A stretch of 64,000 nt of DNA from Entophlyctis helioformis (Eukaryota > Chytridiomycota > Chytridiomycetes > Chytridiales > Chytriomycetaceae): assembly GCA_025526915.1 (NCBI GenBank), contig JAHLKH010000055.1:81853-145852 (forward strand). Reading direction: 5' to 3'. The notes beneath the pieces were generated by a model. It did not search any database. It was not told the DNA's origin and was given only the letters and a program-made list of their open reading frames with translations. This document shows positions 11,185 through 23,160 of this stretch, one piece after another. Positions within the stretch are counted from its first letter, which is position 1. The number at the start of each line of letters is the position of its first letter. Made by a program: the position numbers and the translations under genes.

Positions 11185-12813
11185 TCATGGCCGCCAGCTG
11201 ATGACAGCAATGGCCTGTTTTGCGGCTTCGCCACGTGCCCATTTGGCGACTTTGCGAGAAGGTCCAGCTGCCATTCGCTCAACAGTCAGCCACTATTCAC
11301 AGTGAACATTCGACAACGGTGCAGAAGTACCTTGCGGATGGAGTGATGCAGCTGGAACCGGCCGCGGTAATCTTCGGCGCAGTTTGTGATGGTCTTTATG
11401 ACATTGAGAAGCACGAGCTCGTTGGTGTCGTTGAGCAGGTCTGTGAGCACGGTCAGCGCGTTTTCGCGCACCATGATGCGCTTGGCGTTGCAGTCAATGG
11501 TAATGCTTTCGTAGTGGGCACCCTGTTGAGTTAGCTTGAAGGTGTCAGCAGGGTAACAACTGAGATATCTCACCTCATCAGAGCGCCTGCTGCCGATGCA
11601 CGAACGTCGGACTTGCGATCGCTCAGCAGCGCAATCAGAACCAGCACTGTATCTCCCTCCGATGCCAGCCGCTTCCCCTCGTGGAAGAAACTGTGCGTGC
11701 TCTGGGTTAAGCCCTGTTCGAAGCAAACAATCTACCACGCCGACACGCATCGCACCTGAGCATCATAATGCACCGGCACGCGGCCACCTTGACGTCGCTC
11801 ACAAGACTCTTGCGAGCAAGCTCAGTAAAGACGTCCATGGCTGGGCATCCGAGGGCGACGGATGGCATGGCTGGCTGAGCACCCAGACGGATGCAGTTGT
11901 AACAGGTCTCGAGCATGGGCACCTGGATGTCCATGCGCTCGCCAGGCAGTCTCTGGATGATGGGCAGAAACAGCCCAGCGGACATTAGGCTTTCAACACC
12001 TATGGCAAGCATCCCGGAAACTGGCATTAGTACGTGCATCTTTTGCAACGACCACCAAAGCGAGCACACCTTCACGCTGGATCGTGACTTTTGCGAACGT
12101 GTCGTAGACATGCTTGCGCACCAGGTCATCTGCATCATCAAACTGCGTGCTCTATCAGATACCGCCCTGTATGGTTGCCTTTCTGCAAGGGAAACCTACG
12201 CGTCTGGACAATTGCTGCAGCGCATTGCGCTTGATGAGATCTGTGCGTCCGACGGCACAACAGGCAATGATGTTCAGGGCCTCGGTTGCCTTTTGGCGGC
12301 TAGTGAGGTCTTCGGTGTCGAGGAAAGACAGCAGCAGAATGACCACGCTCTCGTCGATGGCCTGCACGACATTGTCAGGGCAGTGGAACAGGTCGGCCAG
12401 AAACACGAGTGCCTTTTGGCGCGCAAAGAGCTTGGTTTCTTCGAGCTGGCTGACCTGTGGATGCGATGCAGGCAGATGCGAGTGCGTGTCCAGGCAAGCA
12501 GTCAGCACGCAGGGATGAGTGAAGGTATGCTTACGGAACGAACCAGCTTTGGGATGGCGTGTCTGCCGTAGGCCAGCTGGCACTTTGTTGAGTCGGCATC
12601 CTTGGGCAGAGTCGATGCGAGCAGAGCCGTTTCTTCCGCAGGCATCAGGAGACCCAGCTGCGGGGCGACGTGGTCCGCACTCAACACGACATTGGGCTGC
12701 GTGCGCGGGATCTGGTCCTGGCGCGCGGCCTCGGCCATGTGCTCGTGCAGCTGCTGCTTGAGCTGGGGGTGCTCGTGCTGCATCATCGCGTCGTGTGAGC
12801 CAACGGCCGCCAT
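11185..12813 (-). CDS. Radial spoke head 14 (RSPH14/RTDR1)-like armadillo protein
   Basis: Armadillo-type helical repeat protein of the flagellar radial spoke, acting in the axoneme. Exons about 12813-12535, 12454-12200, 12142-12070, 11999-11756, 11691-11574, about 11495-11329 and about 11295-11185. The signature stretch is AYGRHAIPKLVRS joined to LFARQKALVFLADLFHCPDNVVQAI. Later repeats include FDDADDLVRKHVYDTF, CRCIMMLR and LLSDRKSDVRASAAGALM. One intron carries a perfect TACTAAT branch site (about 12020). One extra T near 11641 breaks exon 5, probably a sequence error. The product ends AAKQAIAVISWRP. Its start codon is 38 bp from that of NMA111 on the other strand. Presence of this gene implies a motile flagellated stage. 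Confidence 0.78.
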
Positions 12814-12851
12814 TGGCGTACTTCTGTTTTAAACAATTTTCGGAAACCCGA

Positions 12852-15800
12852 ATGGCACGGCAAACGAGATCGTCTGCGAAACGCAGGCGCACCAGCGCCA
12901 GTGACGACGTCGAGGTGGCGACCGCAAGCAGTGCAAGCCCGAATGCAGGCGCAGCAGCTGGTGCAGCCAACGGCACGAGCGACATGGACGTCGAGGTGCA
13001 CTCGTCGCTCGACCACCAGCAGCCGCAGCAGTGGCAGAAGACCATTGCAGCGTCACTGCCGGCCATTGTGAGCATCCGCTTCTCGCAGGTGGCCGCCTTT
13101 GACACTGAGGGCCCCGACACCTCCGAGGCCTCAGGCTTTGTCGTTGATGCCGTCAAGGGCATCATCCTCACCAACCGCCACGGTGCGCCAGTCTGCCTCT
13201 GTGTCTGAATTGTGTCTTGGACGCTTTGGCTTGATTGGCGGGCTTACATGAGTGCCTGCACACAGTTGTGAGTGCTGGCCCGTTTGTGGGAGAAGCCATC
13301 TGGCACGACCATGAAGAGGTCGATGTGTCGCCAATCTACCGTGATCCTGTAAGCATTCTGCTCCTGGCCGAGGTCCTCCAACCGACCCCATCCAGATGGC
13401 ATTCCATGTAACGCCTTTCAATCCCCGTCACATGTGCAGGTCCATGACTTTGGGTTCCTTCGATTCGATCCCAGCAAGATCCGGTTCCTCACGGTCACAC
13501 AGATCGAGCTTGCTCCGGCACTCGCCCAAGTCGGTCTCGACATTCGTGTTGTTGGGCAAGTGCAGTGGTTGTCACTCGTGCGGTCGATCTCTGCAGACTA
13601 ACGCATCAACCTCAATTCGCCCACAGTAACGATGCTGGAGAGAAGCTCAGCATTCTGGCTGGCTCCATTTCTCGTCTTGACCGCAATGCACCCGTGTACG
13701 GCGACATGACCGTGAGTCGATCCAGCAGCAGCAGCAGCACAAACACAAACACATACATATACACACACACAAGCTGATACCTTGCCGTGACCTTTGTGAC
13801 AGTACAACGACTTCAACACGTTTTACTTGCAGGCTGCCTCGAGCACGTCTGGCGGCTCATCTGGATCGCCTGTGCTCAACATTGAAGGCAAGGCTGTTGG
13901 ACTGCAGGCTGGTGGCCACACCAAGGTCAGTTGATATACACGGTTGCGTTATCGTGCTGCAGTGCAGCGGCTTGACAATGCTTTGGTCCATCACAGGCTG
14001 CAACCGACTTTTTCTTCCCGCTCGACCGTAAGTCTGCGGCTTTGCCTCAATGCACAACGCGGACATGCTGATGATGCAAATACTCTAATCGTGACATCTG
14101 GACGGTCTAGGTGTCAAGCGTGCTCTTGAACTGCTTCGCAAGGACCAGCCCGTGTCTCGCGGTACCATTCAAGTGCAGTTCATGTGAGGATCGAGCTTTG
14201 TTGGGAAACGCATGCCGAGCCGACGATTGACACGTGGATACTTCTAGGCACCGTCCCTTTGACGAGGTCCGCCGTCTTGGCTTGAGGGAGGAGACCGAGG
14301 CATACATCCGCAAAACCAACAGCAAAGATATTGGCATGCTGGTTGCAGAAGTGGTTGTCCCCGAGGGACCTGCCTACGGTCTGATCGAGGAAGGCGATGT
14401 GCTTGTCAGCGTAAACGGCAACCCCATCACCAAGTTTGTGCCGCTTGAGGACACGCTTGACAACAGGTTCGTGTGCATGTTGTCAATCAAGCTCTTTATG
14501 TCGAGCTATTCTATGCCGATTACTGAGGGATGAGCATGTGCAGTGTTGGCAAGACTATCTGCCTCAAGGTCGAGCGAGGTGGCAACGAACTCGAATTTGA
14601 GATCCAAGTGCAAGATCTGCACAGCATGTACGTGCAAACTTGATGGCAGGATGCAGGATGCAGAATGTGCCAAAAGGTTGCATTTGCAGACTAGCTGACT
14701 ATTGGTGCGAGCAGCACGCCTGATCGGTTTGTTGAGATTGGTGGTGCCAAGGTCAACAATCTGTCGTACCAGCTTGCCCGCCAGTTCTGTGTCCCTGTCC
14801 AGGGTGTGTACCTGACCGAGGCTGGCGGCATGCTGCGTCTAGGCGGCTCGACCGACAGCGGCTGGATCATTTCGAGTGTAAACACGGTCCCCACACCCAA
14901 TCTGGACGCCTTTATCGAGGTGTTCAAGACGATCCCCGACCGGTCCCGCGTCCCCATCACGTTCTACAGCATTGCCGATGTGCACACCAAGTCAGTCGAG
15001 GTTGTCAATGTCGAGCGCCATTGGAGCTCGTTCCGCCTGGCAGTCCGCAACGACAAGACAGGACTGTGGGACTATCAGGACTTGGGCGAGGCTCTGCCGC
15101 CGACACCCATCGAGCCCATGAATGCGTCGTTTGCGCTGTTGGACGAAGGCCTTGGCCCTGCGCAGCATCTGCTGCAGTCCATGGTCAAGGTGTCCATGTA
15201 CATGCCGTGCCGCATTGAGGGCTTCCCCAAGTCGCGTGTACGTTGGATGGATTTGAACTGCTGTCTGGTGTCCCTTTGCTCACCAGCGGAACATGGCACC
15301 ACCAGAGACAAGGTGCTGGCCTGATCCTGGACGCCGAAAAGGGGCTTGTGGTGGTCAGCCGCAACGTGGTGCCTATGGGCCTCGGCGATGTCACGCTGAC
15401 GTTTGCCGACTCGATCATCATCCCGGGCAAGGTCGAGTTTCTGCATCCGACGCAGAACATCTCGATTGTGTCGTTTGATCCCAAGCTCGTAGGCACAACG
15501 CCGATTCGCAGTGCACCCATCAGCCCCATCAAGCTGGCACAGGGACACCGCGTGTCGCTCGTTGCGCTCAACCACAACCTGCGGCCCATCTTTGTCGAGA
15601 CGACTGTCACGGACATTGGTCCCGTGACCATCCCATACAATGCCACGCCGCGATTCCGAGCCATCAACATTGGTTTGTTTGCTTGAACTTGCACGTGTGG
15701 CTGTGTATGCCGACCGACTTGCCTGGCTGACAGCCTGGATGGACATGGACAGAGTCGATCAACCTTGACACTCCGCTTGGCCACCAGTGCTCATCGGGCG

Positions 15801-16796
15801 TGCTTGCCGACTCGCAAGGACGCGTGCAGGCGCTCTGGCTCAGCTTCCTCGGCGAGCGCTCGCAGTCTGGCCACGACAACGAGTACCACATGGGCATGGA
15901 TATCCGCTTTGTCATTCAGAACGTGCTTCCGAGCCTTGTCCAAGGCATTCGCCCGCGACTTGTTGGCCTTGCTGCCGAGTTCTCGCCCATACAGATCTCT
16001 CAGTCACGCAACATGGGCCTCACGGACGCGTGGGTAGCCCGCATTGAGGCATCGAATCCCAACAAGCGACAGCTGTTTCTTGTGCGCAAAGCCGAGACGG
16101 GGTCCAAGACAGCCGAGGTGCTGCGCGACCTGGATCTGGTGTTGTCGATTGACGGCAAGATCGTTACGGACGTGAGCGAGCTGGACATGCAGGCTGGGTG
16201 GGGCGAGTCTGTTCAGATGGTCGTGCTGCGCGACAATGTCGAGATGACGCTGGAGGTGCCAACGGTTGTCATGGACGGCGACGAGACCCAGCGGATTGTG
16301 CTTTGGGGCGGCGCTGTACTGCATGGTATGTACTCTTTGATGCTGGCAAGCATAGGTGGCTTGCTTGACTGACACGTTTTGCAACGATCCTGCAGCACCT
16401 CATAAGGCTGTCCGCCAGCAGTCCAAGACCATTCCATCAGGAATCTACGTGTCGGGTATGTGCACGACTAGGAGCTGTTGCATGGCTGCTTGTCTGACAC
16501 CAGCAATCCCATGAACAATATCAGGTCGTGCCAAGGGCAGTCCCGCCTTAACCTACGGCATCGCCAGCACGCAATGGATCACGCACGTTAACAATGTGCC
16601 CACGACCAATCTTGACGAGTTTGTGAACGCCGTCAAGGACCTGCCGGACAACAGCTACGTGCGGCTCAAGACCATGAGCTTTGACCTTGTGCCGTGGGTA
16701 CTTTCTGTCAAGACCGTGAAGCACTACTGGCCAACGGGAGAGCTTGTTCGCGACTCGACGACTGAGACCGGATGGCGGAAGGTGCTTCACGAATGA
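12852..16796 (+). CDS. NMA111: NMA111-type tandem HtrA/PDZ serine protease
   Basis: Large nuclear HtrA-family protease, in yeast a pro-apoptotic serine protease. Fourteen exons: 12852-13182, 13266-13348, 13440-13555, 13627-13711, 13803-13925, 13997-14027, 14111-14183, 14248-14466, 14544-14637, 14715-15237, 15305-15672, 15753-16325, 16396-16455 and 16525-16796; every junction keeps frame. The N-terminal protease copy has the triad: His in LTNRHV, Asp in DFGFLRFD, Ser in [11 protein letters not shown]-like regions follow ([14 protein letters not shown]), then a second, catalytically dead protease-like half ([19 protein letters not shown]) and further PDZ-like segments, the usual fungal architecture of about 950 residues. 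A basic KRRR patch near the N-terminus could be the nuclear signal. The intron after 13555 starts GCAAGT, a GC-AG intron. Confidence 0.95.
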
Positions 16797-16895
16797 ATTG
16801 TTCCGCCGCTCCTTGCAGAACGCCTCTTGCCGGAGGCGTCAATTTGGCCTTTGCCGACACTTGCCAACGGTCAAGAGAAGCATCGAGCTGCCGCA

Positions 16896-17854
16896 ATGCA
16901 GGTCCATGAGATTACAACGTCGTACCTTGTGTCCAAGAAGGCGCTGTTGACTGTCCGTCTCGTCTTTGCCATCTACAGGTCAGACCAGCCAGCCTCTGTC
17001 TGTGCAACCGTTTGCTGGTGCAAAGCCTCTTGTGTTACAAGCGTCCATCTTCAACAGAACTGGCTTGGACTGACTGTGCACATGCATGCCCTTGATGCAG
17101 CTGGTCGTTCCTGGTCTGGCGGTTGCCCATCAACGGCATCGACCTGTACCGCTTCCTGACGTAAGTCTGCTGTGCTGCATCTGTGTGTGATGGTGCCGAT
17201 CCAAATCTCCTCCACTGTGCAGCTGACGGCCTGGCTGCGATCAGCATTCTGTCCTGGATGGGCATCGCCTTGTACTTCACCATTATGTCGACACTGTCAC
17301 TGCTGTTCTGGTCGCGTGACCCAAAGGAGCACGTGTCGTCGGGCGTGCGCATCCTCGTGCAGTACTTTTACGCATCGACACAGTCCATCGCACTCGTCGT
17401 GCTGGTCATCTTCTGGCTGCTTCTCCGCGGTGCGATCGCAGAGTTCTCAGACTCTTTCGCCGGCCTCTTCTTTGTGGTGTCGCCGCATGTGCTCAACTTT
17501 GTGCAGACGCTTGTCGAGCTGTTTCTGGGCAAGCTGCCACTCCCGCTGTCGCACATTGGATACATGATCGTGACCGTGGTCACATACACGGTGTATTCAT
17601 GGATCCTCCGCTACGCCTTTGCCGTGCCGTTCCCGTACCCGTTCTTTGACGAGCTCCTCGACGTCAAGAACACTCCCGGAAAGTCGACCATTGCGTCGCT
17701 CGCCTTTCTTGCATTCTTCTCGGTCATGTATCTGTTCGTCTGGGCTCTTGGTCTGCTGCGCAACTGGATCCTCAAGTCGGCCATTGAAGCCGACAAGAAG
17801 ATCTATGGACCCGATGACGAGCCGCAAACCCAGACGAGCGACACGATCGCCTGA
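16896..17854 (+). CDS. Polytopic membrane protein, AIG1/rolling-stone-like
   Basis: Exons about 16896-16978 (MQVHEITTSYLVSKK then a hydrophobic segment), 17101-17160 (SWSFLVWRLPINGIDLYRF) and 17223-17854. The third exon encodes at least five membrane segments. The region SPHVLNFVQTLVELFLGKLPLP, then a membrane segment and PYPFFDELL, recalls the conserved core of the FAR-17a/AIG1 and rolling-stone families (hydrolases of unusual lipids in some members). The Lys/Asp-rich C-terminus is cytosolic. The junction between exons 2 and 3 is off by one base in the frame I can read, so an indel or a different splice site is likely. The family call is a resemblance, not a certainty. Confidence 0.55.
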
Positions 17855-18282
17855 GTCGTGGATGTAGCTCCAACAAGTGTATGTGAATGAAGACCATTGG
17901 TGGATCGTGTTGATTCGGCTGGCAGCAACGTTGATGACGCCGATGATGATCGTATGCTTGACTCCTTCAAGCTGGCAGGAGCGCCAGCCTTGAGACACGC
18001 CTGCAAAGCAGCCAGCAAAACAGCCTGCCAAGCGGCCAGCATGAGGATGCCCTTGTCCGCCAACCGTGCACAATGCAGATCGCAGCCTGGCTGGGCACGT
18101 GACGGCGATTGCGTTTGCGGGGAATCCGATGGCGTCATGGGCTCTGCGATGGCGTGCTCACCACCGTCACGGCAACCAACGCTGACGATGGCGTGCAGGT
18201 TCATTGAGCAGCCAGACGGCCACCGACAAACCAACCGACCACAGCCGCAACCGCAGCCGCAACCACAGCCGCAACCACACAC
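17855..18282. other. Intergenic region
   Basis: 428 bp between the membrane-protein gene and the zinc-finger gene on the same strand. No convincing gene. A CAACCGCAGC-like repeated stretch at 18240-18280 lies directly before the zinc-finger start and may be leader sequence. Confidence 0.5.
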
Positions 18283-18897
18283 ATGCCGTCGCTGACCCAA
18301 CGACCGCTGCGTCCGCTCCTGCCAGCCACCATGCGCCAGTCTGCCGCCGTCTCGGAGCTCGGCGCTGCCGTTCTGCTCGCTGCGCTGCCGTCGTCTCTCG
18401 CATCCACAGCGTCGGCATCGGCATCGGCATCAACAGCAAAGTCGGCCGTGCGCAAGGCGGCTGTCAAGACTCCCCGCAAGCACGCCTGCCCGCAGTGTCC
18501 GTCGTCCTTCCAGCGGGTCGAGCACCTGTCCCGCCACAGCCTCACGCACTCTGGCACAAAGCCCTTCAACTGCTCCACCTGCCACAAGGGGTTTGCCCGT
18601 GCCGATGCCATGCGGCGACACGTCAAGGTCCACGACTCGCTGGATGCTGGCGATCTGATGTCCGAGTCGTCGTCCGAGAGCATGTCGTCGTCCTCGTCCA
18701 TGTCGCCACAGCCGCTGCCACAGCTGCTGCCGTCCCCGCCACTCTCTGAATCATTCATGCAGTCGTCGCAGCTGGTCTGGACCACGGCTGATCCCACCTC
18801 CCACGGCGGCTTGCAACAAGAAGCGACACCGCCCGCATCTCCGATACCATTCGATGGCCTGTTGACTCTTGCCCTGTGTGCAACGTCGCCGGCATGA
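18283..18897 (+). CDS. Two-finger C2H2 zinc finger protein
   Basis: Probable DNA-binding transcription factor, 204 residues, no intron. Two adjacent classical C2H2 fingers lie at about residues 69-116: C-P-Q-C...H-SLT-H, the linker SGTKPF, then CSTC...H-VKV-H. The linker is close to the TGEKP consensus. The recognition helices read RVEHLSRHSLTH and RADAMRRHVKVH, like fungal stress regulators of the Msn2 kind. An Ala/Ser-rich N-terminus and a Ser-rich acidic segment (about residues 127-140) with Pro-rich tail could be an activation region. Met at 18331 is an alternative start. Target genes unknown. Confidence 0.8.
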   Translation: MPSLTQRPLRPLLPATMRQSAAVSELGAAVLLAALPSSLASTASASASASTAKSAVRKAAVKTPRKHACPQCPSSFQRVEHLSRHSLTHSGTKPFNCSTCHKGFARADAMRRHVKVHDSLDAGDLMSESSSESMSSSSSMSPQPLPQLLPSPPLSESFMQSSQLVWTTADPTSHGGLQQEATPPASPIPFDGLLTLALCATSPA

Positions 18898-19072
18898 TCC
18901 ACAAGCAATCCAACCTTACTACTTTTATGCATACGTTTCTTATAAATACCAACCTGTCTATTACACCGCATACTATCAGACAGTAATGAGGCACCGTGCT
19001 GTGGTTGTGCAGCAGCTGATACGAAGGCTTCATTCCAAGTGCTCGCATAGCACGCCCCATGTCCCACCAAGA

Positions 19073-19373
19073 TCACCACGTCAGCAACCCTGTAAACCAT
19101 TGTATCTGTGGATGTCCCACATTCTCATGCGTTGCAATGGCGCGTGCTGCTGCGAACCGTGCGTCCAAGCCACGCTGCCCGTGCGCTGTGCGGATAGCCA
19201 CAATCCGCTCCTCTGTGCACTCGAGCGCAAAGTGCGCAGTCTCCAGTGTGCTTCCCAGATCCTCGCCGCACATGATGCAGCATGAGACGTCGCCAAACGG
19301 ATGGGCTGGGTCGAGCAGGTTGGCGTTGATGGCGCGGCGAGCAGATGCGGCGAGAGAGAGAGAGAGTGTGTGT
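19073..19373 (-). pseudogene. Possible LINE reverse-transcriptase C-terminal scrap
   Basis: An uninterrupted coding-like stretch reads RRAINANLLDPAHPFGDV, then CCIMCGEDLGSTLETAHFALEC. The C-x2-C...H-x4-C spacing resembles the zinc-binding tail that follows reverse transcriptase in non-LTR retrotransposons. It has no start codon of its own and no other domain, and lies about 50 bp 3' of the tRNA-Phe gene in the same orientation. Could also be an exon of an unknown gene. Confidence 0.3.
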
Positions 19374-19425
19374 GTGTGTGTGTGTGTTGCGAGTGGCAAA
19401 AATGAGATGGCGGGCAAAAGAGGAT

Positions 19426-19497
19426 GCCCCCTCGGTGGATTGAACACCGGACATTTAGATCTTCAGTCTAACGCTCTCCCAGCTGAGCTAAGGAGGC
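19426..19497 (-). tRNA. tRNA-Phe (GAA)
   Basis: Folds fully by eye. Acceptor GCCTCCT pairs with AGGGGGC; D stem GCTC/GAGC; anticodon stem TTAGA/TCTAA enclosing the loop CTGAAGA (anticodon GAA); T stem CGGTG/CACCG with loop TTCAATC. 72 nt, no intron, CCA not encoded. A TTTT run follows within about 10 bp, a normal RNA polymerase III stop. Confidence 0.95.
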
Positions 19498-19951
19498 TTC
19501 CTTGGAAGTGTTGCGCGTCTCGTCTGACTACCACAGCAGTGGCGCAATACCTCAGACAACGCCACCGTCACACAGTGTCGCGTCTCAGTTACCATATTTG
19601 GCATAGTTACTGGTGCGACACAACACAGATGACCGCGTGTTTGGGGCTCTACATGGGCTATAAAACGCAAGCGCCGCCGCCCTGCACTTCTGGTCAACCC
19701 TTTGTGCATCTCTGATCAGTAGTGCAGCTTGACCTGTTTCAGAAGCTTTCCGCCCCATGTACAATATATTTCATAACTGCCATTCACATCCATTGAGACA
19801 GAAACAGCTGCTGAATACAACGGCTACATGCACAGCCGTTGATTGCACAGCCGCTGATTGCACAACTGCCAGTCTGCTGCCAATATCTTCATTTGTGGAA
19901 TGTGTAAAAATGTAAATGCATGCATCACGCAAGTCCTCCCTCTGCCAACTC
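19498..19951. other. Intergenic region 5' of tRNA-Phe and 3' of the LRR gene
   Basis: About 450 bp without a supported gene. GGCTATAAAA occurs on the plus strand near 19657-19666 but no gene follows it. Short direct repeats of CAGCCG(C/T)TGATTGCACA occur near 19831-19865. Confidence 0.45.
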
Positions 19952-22900
19952 TTAGATGGTGGGCGAGGCCGTGGCACATCGAATGCGGGTGGTCGCAGTG
20001 GCAGTGAGTGTGTCTGTCACTGTCGTTGTGATGCTAACCACGCGTGTGATTGTGATGCTCGGTGTTGCTGTGCATGTGCGTGTCGTGGTGGCTGTGGCTG
20101 TCATGGCTGTGGATGTGGCTGTCATGGTTGTCCCGTCGCCACCTACATGCCAGTCCATCACGTCCATGCAGACAGACAAGTCAGTCGATGGTGCTTGTGC
20201 ACACACACACACGCCACCAATGCAGTATGCAGTGCGCGACGTACATGCAGGCAGATTGCACGTGTCGCCCGTGTGGCCAGGTGCGATGCACACACGCGTG
20301 CCCTCTCCTCGGCATTCCTCAGAGACGAAGAGGTTGTCTGGCAGCGGTCCATACAGGCCGGCGTTGTTCTCAAAGTAGCTGCAGCCATCTCATCACATCC
20401 GTGGTCAGCGAACTGTGCCGTGGTGAGCGTCTCACAGCACGCCATTCACACGCCATCCACACTCACAAGAACGCCTTGTCGACCCTGCCGAGTGATGCTG
20501 GCAGCTTGCCAGAGAACCCGTTGTTGCCCAGTCGCAGATCCTCGAGCTCATCAAACGATCCCAGAAACTCTGGCACGGGTCCAGACAGCTGGTTGTTCTC
20601 AAGGTGCCTGTCGTGGCATCCAGATCCACATGGTGTCAGCAACTGTCCTTGTCGCATGCCGCACATCCTGCACATCCTGCACATCCTGCACATCCCCGCC
20701 AGCAAGCCTCACAGTCGGACAAGACCCGTCAGGTTGGCAAACGAGGTCGGGATGTGGCCCGACAGGCGGTTGCCACTCAGAGACAGCGACGACAGGCTGG
20801 TCATGTTGCCAAGCGATCGGGGAATGGGTCCATTGAGCTGGTTGTTGTCCAGATACCTGCCCCTCGACTGTCAGTCATTAGCGACCAGCAGTACATGACG
20901 CCATTCATGACACCATTCATGATGCAGTCCATGGCATACTGCGACACGTCGCGACATGTTGCAATACATTGTGGGATGGCAGGATTCTTACAGATGGTAC
21001 AACTGCATTGCTCCCATCCAGCCAGGAATACGGCCAGAGAACCGATTGCCACTCAGATCCCTGCTCTCGCGCAACATGGCCAGTCCGTATGTGTGACGCT
21101 TGGCACTGGCAAGCCTGTAAGTGTCTTCATTCTAGAATGAGCGTCATCAGAGCAGAGCAGCGTACCTGGCAAGCCTGTAAGTGTCTAGACCACTAGCGGG
21201 CTTGCCAAGCGGCGAAATGTGCCTTTTATACGCTGCAATCCTGCGGCGCAGAATTGCGGCCCATGTGATTGGCCGCGGCCAGGCTGGAGGCGCGGCAATG
21301 GTCGGTGCCACTCCTTACAGCCCCCCTTGACGAGAGATCCCCATGAGGCGGTTCCTCGGCACAAGAAAGAGAGGCAGCATGAGCATTACCAAGCCGAACG
21401 CCTGCAATACGATTGCTACGACGCAGGGGAACAGAGGCGTTGCGATCCACTGGAACAGGCACGCGGTGAGTCGGTTGAGGCGTGGGTGGGCGGGCATCCA
21501 ATAAAGCAGCCAGGTACTGGTCCAGCAGATCAGGTGCAGTCTCGCGCAACTCGGCCTCTGAGCGGTACTCGTTGTGGTGCGGTCCGTAACCGAGGTATGA
21601 GACCACAAACGAACGATGGCCGTTGCGAGCGACCTTGTGTCCAACAATCGCATCAATCTCCCACTCAGCTGCTGCAGGATCATCAGCAAAGGCGACTGCA
21701 GGCGGCTGAGCAGGCAGTGGCCGGCCAGGGAAAGCAGCGGCTGGATCGCGGTACGGCTTCAGCAGACGGACGTGGAACCACGGATGCAGACGATGCATGG
21801 TCGGATGCAGAGCCAGCTTGCAGTTGAGACCATCCAGTGCGGCGTTGACCTCTGTGATCGGGAATGGACCCAGCCAGTTGGGCAGGAACGCATTGGGGCG
21901 ATGCGTGTCGGTGGGCCACACAATGCCGGCGGCTTGCAGCATGACCATGTCGCCGACTGCGTAGGCAGGAGCATCACGGCGGTGGCGATCGGCGTTGCGC
22001 TTCTGCTGTTCCTGAGCCTTGACCAGGTTGGCTGTGGCATCCACGCGAGCCTTGTCAATGGCGGCGAGCAGGTCGCGGACAGCAGGTGGCGACGATGCAG
22101 CAGGCTCGTGTGGCAGCGTGCGAGGCTCGAGACCAAAGGCGAGGAAGTACGGAGCATAGCCGGTCGATGCACTTGGAGCAGAGTTGAGTGCATGGACAGC
22201 CGCATCGAGCATGTGCTCCCAGTTGCTGCCGCGGTGGTTGGCGTACTTGGACAAGTAGTCTGGGAACGAGGAGTACATAACAGCGTTCGCGCGGCTGGCC
22301 TTGATGACCGTCTTCATCTCAGCGACTGTGTCCTCGTGCATGGTGTTGTTGAGCGTCTCGATCATGAACTCGTCAGGGGCATCCGCGTTGCGTTGCATGG
22401 TGATCAGGGAGGGGCCCCAGTCAGAGAGCGGCTTGTTGGCAGGCGGGACAAACGCGCGAATGACCTCCATGGCCTCCTTGACGATGTACGATGGGCGGAA
22501 GAGGTCGTTGCCCATCTGGATCACCTGGCGGTAGGAGATCTCGTGTCCAGATAGCATGATCGGTCGGATAGTTGACGTGTACCAATCCTTGGCAGCACCC
22601 GCAAGGCAGCTAGCCATGGTTTGGATGCGGCTCGCATGCGTGTCATACATGGCAGGGCACTTCTCAAACGCGGCGTCGAGATCCTCGATAAGCTGGCGCC
22701 ACTGGTCGGCCCGAACGACCTGTGACAAGGACGGATCGCAGCTGAACGAGAGCTTCTTGATGAGATCCATAGCCTCGCGGTGGCGGCCAGAGATGTAGAC
22801 CGAGAGTGGCAGGCTGACAACATCGGCAGATGGGTCGGGCTCGGCCTCATTCAAATACGGCGTATACGACGGCGGGCGGAGCGATGGGTCCCGTGTAGTC

Positions 22901-23100
22901 TTCGGGTAGAGGCGGCTGGTGGCAGTTGCTGCCTGGAAGGAGGCCGTGGCAGAGGCGTTGAGGCTGTGGCCAAGCAGCTGCTGGCTAGGCAGCGAGTGGC
23001 CCGCATGGCGGCTGGCAGGATGGCGTTTTTGGCTGAGTGGCGAGTATTGCTGGTCGAACGAGTTGCCAGCGTCCACTAGGAACGGGTTCTCAATGTCGGT

Positions 23101-23160
<60 letters not shown>

